From Odoribacter sp036657595 (GTDB taxonomy: Bacteria; Bacteroidota; Bacteroidia; Bacteroidales; Marinifilaceae), in assembly GCA_036657595.1 (NCBI GenBank), contig JAVXFZ010000114.1, positions 1 through 6,193 on the forward strand: a DNA stretch of 6,193 nucleotides. The letters run 5' to 3'. Both the position numbers and the translations under genes were made by a program. Below the pieces are notes generated by a model. It worked only from the letters and a program-made list of their open reading frames with translations. It searched no databases and was not told the origin of the DNA. Below, one piece after another: positions 1-6,193 of this stretch (position 1 is its first letter; each line of letters opens with the position of its first letter).

Positions 1-37
1 GGCTGCTCCCTACGCCCGAACCACTCTGCAAGGATAA
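1..37 (+). other. G+C-rich edge segment, possibly the 3' tail of a convergent gene
   Basis: Bases 1-33 are about two-thirds G+C (22 of 33), while the next 33 bases are under one-fifth (6 of 33). All three plus-strand frames are open from the edge. Frame 2, ending AAPYARTTLQG and stopping at 35-37, fits the composition break best; the other two stop at 48-50 and 64-66. A convergent gene would suit the bidirectional terminator just beyond. The fragment is too short to identify, and a leftward G+C-rich RNA gene is an alternative. Confidence 0.2.
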
Positions 38-41
38 ACAA

Positions 42-69
42 AATCAATAAAAAGGTGAATCAATAAAAA
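42..69. repeat. Short direct repeat, 2 x AATCAATAAAAA
   Basis: Two identical 12-bp copies (42-53 and 58-69) are separated by GGTG, giving a 16-bp period. The second copy runs into the left arm of the terminator. The sequence is A/T-rich and of low complexity, so it may be a local slippage duplication. No function is evident. Confidence 0.6.
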
Positions 70-103
70 TGAGCCGATCGCATTAACAATCGGCTCATTT
101 TTT
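65..103 (-). terminator. Bidirectional rho-independent terminator closing the operon
   Basis: The arms at 65-78 and 89-102 are perfect 14-bp reverse complements around a 10-nt loop. The G+C core GAGCCGAT/ATCGGCTC is flanked by an A-run on one side and a T-run on the other, so a U-tract follows the hairpin on either strand. Read leftward it lies 112 nt after the lipoprotein stop codon and would end the SusCD transcript. Read rightward it could also end a convergent gene lying left of the window. Confidence 0.88.
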
Positions 104-177
104 ATTCATCTGTTTTAAAGTTTAAAAATCACATCCAACGGATTTTGAAAAAACACTGTGACAAGAATGAAGTCCGT

Positions 178-192
178 AGCTATGCCATAGCT
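178..192. repeat. Small palindrome in the operon 3' untranslated region
   Basis: AGCTATG and CATAGCT are perfect 7-bp inverted copies around a single C, 23 bp beyond the lipoprotein stop codon on the minus strand. As RNA it could form only a weak 5-bp stem with a 5-nt loop. It may be an RNA-processing hairpin, a protein site or chance. Confidence 0.45.
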
Positions 193-214
193 GACTCTCT
201 CTTCTTTTTCTCTG

Positions 215-1561
215 TCAATCATGTTTTCCATTAAACGCCCAACTCGACTTATAACTCCAACGTGAAGGACAACGCTCAATGACTGCACGCATTCGCCGAA
301 TTTGGTCCACAGTAACTGAATTCTTACGACTATATGCAGCCATAATATTAAACGTAGTAAAAAATTCATCACTAAAATAATCCTTCTTATAAATAGAGTA
401 ATTACCGGCAGGTTCATACACATAAGTGTCAGGACAATAATCAGAATCCCCGTCAACTATATTATCCACCCAATCCTGCTCTACATTGCTCCACTTTTTC
501 CTATATTCCATACCAAGTAATCCCATAAATTCACCCATAACAGTAGACAATTCCAATGCATCATTCGAGTTCCATAAACTCGGATTAAAAAACTCACCAT
601 AATTCAATAATAATGCTACTTCTGTAAAATCTTTTACATCTGTATGATGAAATGAGGTCACTTTCTTCATACTAAATCCCGGAATCATATCTACTCCTTT
701 CAAAATAACGGAAGGCGGCTTAACAATATACGACTCCGAACCACTGCTACTCCAACGATCAGAAAATTTCGCAATGAAAATATTCAGATAACGCTGCGAA
801 TCCCACATTTTTTTACCATTGATATAAGTCAAATATTGCGATTTATTCATATCAGACGATAAATTCAATACTTCTTTTCCTTTCTCTGCTAAAAGGCGTC
901 CTTTAGGATCATACTCTGCCAGCTGAAACATAATCTTCGCATTTCCACCATTAGGATTATGAGAAACTTTCCCATTTAAAATATTATTCATCCGATCCAA
1001 AGTTTCCTGTAATTTTTCTACCGAAATAGTATAGGCAGGTCGATTAGAAGCAGGTGGAACTAACAAATGAAAAATAACCGGATATATGATCTCTGCATAT
1101 TCATCCTCATTAGGCAAATCACGAATCGTAATCTCTAACGTATTACTTACAATATTGCCTCCTTTAGCATAAAATTTATGGATTTTGGGAGACTGTGATG
1201 TTGTCGAAAAGATATTTTTATCCACTTTACGACCACTTTCATCGTATACCGTAATATAATCGACAGGCAACTGGTCTGCTGGAATTTCATAAAATAGCGT
1301 ATCTACTTCCATATAATAAGACACACTATCTGCCGTTTCATACTTTTTCATCATATCCGTAATCTTCATCCCCAAAGCCTTACAACGGAATTCCATCTGA
1401 GCCTTTCCATCTGGCAAAAGTGTTTTATGATCAGATGTCAACAAAATATATTTAATGTCTTCCGTATTCACTGGATTCGGATACACGGGCACATCATCCG
1501 GCGTACAGGCATTCCACAGCCATAAAGTCGGTATCAAAATCAATATATTCTTTATTTTCAT
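215..1561 (-). CDS. Degenerate zinc-metalloproteinase (metzincin) lipoprotein, predicted catalytically inactive
   Basis: The 448-residue lipoprotein has a signal peptide ending LWNAC (Cys19 lipidated; Trp at -3 is off-consensus). Residues about 33-150 look like an Ig-like beta domain. Residues about 158-435 resemble the BF0631-type metzincin lipoproteins found beside SusCD pairs: MFQLAEYDPKGRLLAEKG (211-228), MWDSQRYLNIFI (252-263), SDYCPDT (373-379), the Met-turn NIM (405-407) and VDQIRRMRAVIERCPSR (418-434). The active-site helix, expected as HExGHxxGxxH, reads TVMGEFMGLLG (340-350), so every zinc ligand and the catalytic Glu is replaced. I therefore infer a pseudoenzyme, perhaps a peptide-binding accessory of the importer. 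The start at 1561 is preferred over an in-frame ATG at 1591 because it puts the signal peptide at the N-terminus and avoids overlap with susD. The frame is intact, so this is not a decayed gene. The family call is from memory of motifs. Confidence 0.85.
   Translation of the reverse strand: MKIKNILILIPTLWLWNACTPDDVPVYPNPVNTEDIKYILLTSDHKTLLPDGKAQMEFRCKALGMKITDMMKKYETADSVSYYMEVDTLFYEIPADQLPVDYITVYDESGRKVDKNIFSTTSQSPKIHKFYAKGGNIVSNTLEITIRDLPNEDEYAEIIYPVIFHLLVPPASNRPAYTISVEKLQETLDRMNNILNGKVSHNPNGGNAKIMFQLAEYDPKGRLLAEKGKEVLNLSSDMNKSQYLTYINGKKMWDSQRYLNIFIAKFSDRWSSSGSESYIVKPPSVILKGVDMIPGFSMKKVTSFHHTDVKDFTEVALLLNYGEFFNPSLWNSNDALELSTVMGEFMGLLGMEYRKKWSNVEQDWVDNIVDGDSDYCPDTYVYEPAGNYSIYKKDYFSDEFFTTFNIMAAYSRKNSVTVDQIRRMRAVIERCPSRWSYKSSWAFNGKHD
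512..544 (-). other. Remnant of metzincin active-site helix without zinc ligands
   Basis: These eleven codons encode residues 340-350, TVMGEFMGLLG. Against HExGHxxGxxH, the scaffold glycines 343 and 347 and the hydrophobic positions are kept. Thr340, Glu344 and Gly350 stand where the three histidines belong, and Val341 where the catalytic glutamate belongs. No other HExxH occurs in the protein; the remaining histidines are at 45, 128, 165, 201, 305, 306 and 447. Confidence 0.8.
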
Positions 1562-1581
1562 AATAATGTCATTTAAAATTA

Positions 1582-3027
1582 TTAATTCCACCCCGGATTC
1601 TGCTCTATTTTATTATAAGTCAACTCCGATTCAATTGGAATAGGCAATGCATAGCGATAATCATCTCCTCGAAGTGTATACGTATTCACCTGCTGAGATT
1701 TCTCATTCACACCTTCTCGTGTAATCGTATACCCCATACGCTTCATATCCAACCAACGCATATCATACTCACAACAAAACTCCTTACGCCGTTCAAGCAT
1801 CACCTCATCCAATACATTTCCTCCAGTTAAAGACGTAAAACCGGGTATACGTGATTTTTTAAAAGTTTCCAATAAAATCTTACCCTTATCTCTATTTAAA
1901 CGGGCATTTGCCTCTGCACAAATTAAATACATATCAGCAACACGAAACAATACCACATAATCAGCAATCACCCAAGTTTTATAAGTATATTTATTATATT
2001 CTTTCTCTTCCGTGTCAAACCACGCTTCATAACGAATATCGCCCGCATCATACGAAGTTAATAAATCATCTGCAGGGTACTGCCCAGCACCTACATATCC
2101 CCAAAATGCGGAAGTGTTACTTCTCGGAGTAATATTCCATCCGAAAATTCTCAATGCAAAATTATTATCTTTATAAAAAACGCCACCATCCGCAGGGCTA
2201 AACATTTGCTTAATTTCAGCTGTACTCGTTTCCAAACGATACTTATCCACAATAAAAGAAGAATACTTTTCTGCATTTTCCCAATCTCCCGATTCTCCGG
2301 CAGCAGATTCAGCCTTAAACTGATACACTTGAGCCAGCAAAGCATAGAGCACATTCTTCGAATAAAAAACATTCCAAGCAGTTTCCTGTCCTTCATATCC
2401 CAAAGCTTCATTCAAATCACCTAAAATTTGTGAATAACAAGCCTTTTGCGTCAAACGCTTTGGTCCATCAATCACTTCTGGATCTAAATTCAAGGGAATG
2501 CCTAATTCATTATTTTTATAAGGAGCATAATACTGCAATAATTTAAAAATAAAATATGCCCGTATCGTCAACGCTTCTCCTTTCACTCGCTCAAACTCAG
2601 CCTGATCATACTCAGACAACTCACTTAGTGACTTCAACACTGAATTCAGATATCCAATATGCAAATACATCCTTTTCCACATTAATTCAGAAAACATCCA
2701 TCCCTTCCAATCTACATTCTCATAATATTCTTTCTCATACTTTTTTCCGTAATGATTTCGGACAGCAAGGGACATTTTCACATCGTCGCTATAATGTGCA
2801 AAACAAGCCAATGCATCCCGATTAAAAGGCCACGTCATCGTCGTCCTATTAAAAGAAATTGGATAACTACTCGAAGCTGACATCGAGAATAAGTAGGACG
2901 ACATCATTAGCTTCACATCCTCCATCGTTCCCACCACCGTTTTGTTCTTTGGCTTCAGGTTCAAATACGAATCACAGCTACTCATTAAAAGCAAACTACT
3001 TATTAAAAACGTTAAATATATTTTCAT
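1582..3027 (-). CDS. SusD/RagB-like surface nutrient-binding lipoprotein
   Basis: This is the lid and substrate-binding partner of the adjacent SusC, anchored by lipid at the cell surface. The 481 residues begin with a lipoprotein signal peptide ending LLMSSC, with Cys18 as the lipidated residue. An N-terminal SusD-like helical (TPR-type) domain follows; FERVKGEALTIRAYFIFKLL (145-164) and the strand leading to LGIPLNL are typical. The C-terminal SusD domain shows FRVADMYLICAEANARL (361-377), VMLERRKEFCCEYDMRW (409-425) and the classic ending ALPIPIESEL...QNPGWN. Length is in the normal family range and nothing is missing. The start is fixed by the signal peptide and lies 11 bp after the SusC stop; the leader is A/T-rich without a Shine-Dalgarno sequence, as usual in Bacteroidota. 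The lipoprotein gene follows after 20 bp, so the three are probably one transcript. The ligand cannot be read from sequence. Confidence 0.95.
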   Translation of the reverse strand: MKIYLTFLISSLLLMSSCDSYLNLKPKNKTVVGTMEDVKLMMSSYLFSMSASSSYPISFNRTTMTWPFNRDALACFAHYSDDVKMSLAVRNHYGKKYEKEYYENVDWKGWMFSELMWKRMYLHIGYLNSVLKSLSELSEYDQAEFERVKGEALTIRAYFIFKLLQYYAPYKNNELGIPLNLDPEVIDGPKRLTQKACYSQILGDLNEALGYEGQETAWNVFYSKNVLYALLAQVYQFKAESAAGESGDWENAEKYSSFIVDKYRLETSTAEIKQMFSPADGGVFYKDNNFALRIFGWNITPRSNTSAFWGYVGAGQYPADDLLTSYDAGDIRYEAWFDTEEKEYNKYTYKTWVIADYVVLFRVADMYLICAEANARLNRDKGKILLETFKKSRIPGFTSLTGGNVLDEVMLERRKEFCCEYDMRWLDMKRMGYTITREGVNEKSQQVNTYTLRGDDYRYALPIPIESELTYNKIEQNPGWN

Positions 3028-3038
3028 ACCAATATGGA

Positions 3039-6000
3039 TTAAATTCCTAAATTTAAACTAAATACAAATCGACGAGCACTCGGATAGCCGAAAGCTCCCA
3101 TATTTTCCGGGTCCAATCCACGATAATGCGTAGAAGTAAAGAGATTCTGTACATTAAAATTAATTCTTGCACGTGTCAACAATAGTTTATCGCATAAATT
3201 CTGCGGCATATTATATCCCAAAGAAATATTATTACATTTTAAAAAACTACCATTCTCCACCTCCGAAGAAAAGAAATAATTCGTCCACGCATTTTTACCT
3301 GACACATAAGCCGGTACATCTGTCACATCACCCACTTTCCGCCAACGATAGAGTTCATCCGTTAACTGATTATAACGTCCAGCTCCAATAGGACCTCCCT
3401 GACTGGAGCGAAACGATTTAATTTTATGTCCTGCCATAAAAGAGAAATGGGCTGAAAGACTAAAACGATCTAATGTAAACTGTGTGCTAAATCCACCACT
3501 CACAGGGGGATAAGCCTCCCCCATAAACGATACTGCCTTATTCGTAAACTCTGTATCCATATCCACCACATAATTTCCATCCTCAGTAGAATGTCCCAAA
3601 CGATAACCATTATCATTTACTGCATCAATATAAGCCAATGTATGCCCAGTAGCAGGATCAACCCCTGCAAACTTATACCCATACCATGCTTCGACTGGCT
3701 GTCCTTCAACAAAATAACTAGAATTTGTTTTATCATAGCTTTTAGATATCTGTGGCAAATCTGTCACATTCTTATAATAAGTTTTCATTACCGTATTCAG
3801 GTTTATAGCTATATTAAATGCAGTTGTCCATCGGAATTTCTTATAATCAATATTCACCGTATTCAGAGAAAACTCCCAACCCTCATTTCTTAAACTTGCC
3901 ACATTAGCCTTCACTTGTTCGCGCCCTGAAGAAACTGCTAATTTCTTTCGATCTAACAAATCGCGCGTAATATTATTATAATAATTCACTGAAAAATTCA
4001 CACGATTACGAAATAACGATCCATCTACACCTACACTCCGATCCTCCTTCCGTTGCCATTTAATTGAAGGATTTCCCGGCGTGATTGTCGATGGAATCCT
4101 ATCATCTTGATAACGGTAAGACGAGCTTCTATAACTCAGAATTGTAAAAGGATAAGCATTATGGTCTATACTTCCAGTAAAGCCATAAGAACCACGCAAC
4201 GACAATACGTCAATCCAAGAAATACTCTTAATAAACTCCTCATTGTGCAAATTATACTTAAAACTGGCATTCCATAAAGGGGTAAAACGGTTATCAGTAC
4301 CAATAATATCCACACCATCTAACCGATAGCTTCCACTCACAACATAACGATCCATATAACTATATGATCCTGTAGCAAAAAAAGAAACACTCCGACTTTG
4401 TTCCTCACTTCTCGACATCAGACTTGACAAACCAAGCTTAGTTGCTGCAATACCGCTCAGATCAGGAAAACCAATCAATCCATAGTTCGGATCATATTCA
4501 GGTGAATAATAACTAAAAGAATTACTTTTATCTTCAGACATCTCCTGTCCAACAACGACACTAACAAAATGCCGCTCCTTAAAATTCTTAGCATACTCTA
4601 ATTGATTCCTCCACGTATAACTCTGCGCGCTCACCGTCTTTTCATTGATAGAACCATTGTTCATATAATCCGGTATTTCTCTCTCCTGATATATCCTTGC
4701 CATCCACGCATTATATTTAGAAGAAAAAGTACCAGCTCCCAGCATCTTATTCAAATGTGAAGAAGTATTAGAAAAAGTGCCGTGCGTCGAAAACATCAAT
4801 GCATCCCATATCTTATACTCCAATTTCAAATTTATCTGATTACTGATATACTTTGTCTTTTGAGTATTGTTATTCAAATCTTCAATTACATTAAAATCAT
4901 ACTTATATCCATCCTTCACAGCACTCAAATCCGGAAAATAAGAACGATCATAAGCATAACTACCATCCTCATTATAAGGTTTTTCATATGGATTGGCATA
5001 AGTTGCATACTCCAATGGATCTACCGAAGAAGCAGAACTACGATCATTACGCAAATTAGTATTTACATCAAAGTACACTCGTAATTTTCTATTAAAATCG
5101 TGTGTCAATTTCAACGAAATACCAAGCTTATCATACTTATTATTAGGCATAACTCCTTCTTGTCCCATATAATTTATTGATGCATAATACTGTGTCGTCT
5201 CTGTTCCTCCCGAAAGACTCACGACATAATTCTGACTCTGCGCTACCCTAAAAATCTCATCATACCAATTTGTATTTATTTTCCGCAATCTATTTATCTC
5301 AGCATTAGCTTCATCCCGTGTTATCATTCCGTGATCAGCATCCGACAATGCTTTAAATATCCGACTATCCAATTTTATATGCTGAAAATCATTGTATAAT
5401 CCTGTTTCAAAAGCAATTTTTTCACTCGTATTCATCATCTGTAATTTACTCTTCGGAGCCTCATCCAATGAATAAGTAGCCTGCACATTAAAATAACTCT
5501 TTCCAATCTGTCCACGTTTTGTCGTAACAACAATAACACCATTAGCGGCCCGTGAACCATAAATTGCCGTTGCTGCTGCATCTTTCAATATAGTGATACT
5601 CTCAATATCATCCGGAGCTAAATTACCAATTCCACTAGTCAGTACTGTATTTTGCAAATTAGTAGCACCTAATCCAACATCAGGTAAATCTCCCTGCAAA
5701 GGCATCCCGTCAACAATCCAGATCGGATCCGTATTACCTGTCAGTGAATTAATACCTCTCACACGAATCTGTGCCTGAGCTCCCGGACGTCCCGTAATAC
5801 TCATTGCTGTCACTCCAGCCAATTGTCCTTTCAATACATCTTCAATTGACACAAATCCCTTATTAGCAATATCCTGTGCCGTAACTACTTCCACGGCTCC
5901 TGTCATACGTGTTTTCTTGATTTTTTGATAACCAGTCACAACAACCTCATCTATTTCTGCAATATCTTCTTCCATTATCACTTTCAAAAATGCCTCACCA

Positions 6001-6193
6001 TTATATTTCACCTCCTTATTCTTCATACCAATATAAGAAAATTGCAAAACAATCCCCTCTTGAGATGGAAGAAGCGTCAACGAAAATGCCCCGTTATGAT
6101 CGCTTGATACCCCTATCGTCGTTCCCTTCAATATTACAGTCACACCCGGTATAGGCTCGCCCTTCTTATCCTTCACCACCCCTAAAATAATCG
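3039..6193 (-). CDS. SusC/RagA-family TonB-dependent outer-membrane transporter, 5' end beyond window edge
   Basis: This is the barrel component of a SusCD importer, moving a substrate across the outer membrane with TonB/ExbBD energy. The frame is open to the right edge, so the signal peptide and true start are missing; 1050 residues are visible (numbered from the edge). In order: a carboxypeptidase-D-regulatory-like beta domain (about 5-78, GVVKDKKGEPIPGVTV onward), a TonB-box-like segment EIDEVVVTGY (79-88), a plug domain (about 96-227) with the SusC signature ILKDAAATAIYGSRAANG, and a long beta-barrel ending ARRFVFSLNLGI. The last residue is Ile, not the usual aromatic. The GTG at 6179 is only an internal valine codon. 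Whether an STN signalling domain lies upstream cannot be seen. The partner SusD starts 11 bp downstream. No frameshift or internal stop is present. Family assignment is firm; the substrate is unknown. Confidence 0.96.
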   Translation of the reverse strand, partial: IILGVVKDKKGEPIPGVTVILKGTTIGVSSDHNGAFSLTLLPSQEGIVLQFSYIGMKNKEVKYNGEAFLKVIMEEDIAEIDEVVVTGYQKIKKTRMTGAVEVVTAQDIANKGFVSIEDVLKGQLAGVTAMSITGRPGAQAQIRVRGINSLTGNTDPIWIVDGMPLQGDLPDVGLGATNLQNTVLTSGIGNLAPDDIESITILKDAAATAIYGSRAANGVIVVTTKRGQIGKSYFNVQATYSLDEAPKSKLQMMNTSEKIAFETGLYNDFQHIKLDSRIFKALSDADHGMITRDEANAEINRLRKINTNWYDEIFRVAQSQNYVVSLSGGTETTQYYASINYMGQEGVMPNNKYDKLGISLKLTHDFNRKLRVYFDVNTNLRNDRSSASSVDPLEYATYANPYEKPYNEDGSYAYDRSYFPDLSAVKDGYKYDFNVIEDLNNNTQKTKYISNQINLKLEYKIWDALMFSTHGTFSNTSSHLNKMLGAGTFSSKYNAWMARIYQEREIPDYMNNGSINEKTVSAQSYTWRNQLEYAKNFKERHFVSVVVGQEMSEDKSNSFSYYSPEYDPNYGLIGFPDLSGIAATKLGLSSLMSRSEEQSRSVSFFATGSYSYMDRYVVSGSYRLDGVDIIGTDNRFTPLWNASFKYNLHNEEFIKSISWIDVLSLRGSYGFTGSIDHNAYPFTILSYRSSSYRYQDDRIPSTITPGNPSIKWQRKEDRSVGVDGSLFRNRVNFSVNYYNNITRDLLDRKKLAVSSGREQVKANVASLRNEGWEFSLNTVNIDYKKFRWTTAFNIAINLNTVMKTYYKNVTDLPQISKSYDKTNSSYFVEGQPVEAWYGYKFAGVDPATGHTLAYIDAVNDNGYRLGHSTEDGNYVVDMDTEFTNKAVSFMGEAYPPVSGGFSTQFTLDRFSLSAHFSFMAGHKIKSFRSSQGGPIGAGRYNQLTDELYRWRKVGDVTDVPAYVSGKNAWTNYFFSSEVENGSFLKCNNISLGYNMPQNLCDKLLLTRARINFNVQNLFTSTHYRGLDPENMGAFGYPSARRFVFSLNLGI

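Noticed and set aside
1..33. The minus strand contains GCGTAGGGA, resembling the 3' end of a TPP riboswitch (thi box).
   Set aside because: The 5' part should lie at higher coordinates in this window, but that stretch is A/T-rich with no CTGAGA element and no matching stems, so it is only a short chance match.
1..33. The minus strand reads GGGAGCAGCC, similar to the conserved GGAAGCAGCC of SRP RNA.
   Set aside because: The 5' bases do not supply the pairing strand for this helix, and the tetraloop and upstream half are absent.
36..60. A minus-strand TGATTTTG resembling the Bacteroides -7 promoter element TAnnTTTG.
   Set aside because: It has a mismatch at a key base, lies in low-complexity A/T sequence inside a direct repeat, and no -33 element is found at the proper spacing.
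1562..1591. An in-frame upstream ATG that would lengthen the metzincin-like lipoprotein by ten residues.
   Set aside because: It would bury the lysine-led signal peptide behind MELIILNDII and overlap the susD end; the start at 1561 gives a normal lipoprotein signal.
4782..5084. Plus-strand open frames of about 60-100 codons inside the susC, susD and lipoprotein genes, this one among the longest.
   Set aside because: They are antisense to strongly conserved coding sequence, resemble no family, and show the composition expected of shadows of A/T-rich genes.
6177..6179. GTG at 6179 as the start codon of SusC.
   Set aside because: The frame stays open to the edge (IILGVVKDKK), this valine lies within the conserved beginning of the carboxypeptidase-regulatory-like domain, and a start here would leave no signal peptide.

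Overview
This window is the 3' part of a SusC/SusD-type outer-membrane nutrient-uptake operon from a member of the Bacteroidota, most likely order Bacteroidales. The reasons are the low G+C, the unmistakable SusC (TonB-dependent porin) followed by SusD (surface lipoprotein), the lipoprotein signal peptides, and the A/T-rich leaders without Shine-Dalgarno sequences. Genus cannot be settled from the sequence.

Layout: all three recognised genes lie on the minus strand and are read from right to left. A SusC/RagA-family transporter, cut at its N-terminus by the right window edge, occupies 3039-6193. After 11 bp comes a SusD-like lipoprotein (1582-3027). After 20 bp comes a 448-aa lipoprotein (215-1561) that resembles the BF0631-type zinc metalloproteinase (metzincin) lipoproteins of Bacteroides. 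Positions 1-214 contain no confident gene. They hold the operon's 3' untranslated region, a strong bidirectional intrinsic terminator (65-103) and a short G+C-rich edge segment (1-33) that may be the tail of a convergent gene. The promoter and any ECF sigma/FecR-type regulators would lie to the right of the window.

Working together: SusC and SusD form a lidded, TonB-powered importer. No glycoside hydrolase, lyase or sulfatase is visible. The only accessory protein is a protease homologue, which points (by inference) to peptides, proteins or glycoproteins as substrate rather than a plain polysaccharide.

Main point of interest: in the third protein the expected zinc-binding/catalytic motif HExGHxxGxxH reads TVMGEFMGLLG. 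All three zinc-ligand histidines and the catalytic glutamate are gone, while the scaffold glycines, the DYCxDT motif and the Met-turn NIM are kept. It looks like a maintained pseudoprotease, possibly repurposed as a substrate-binding surface lipoprotein of the transporter.
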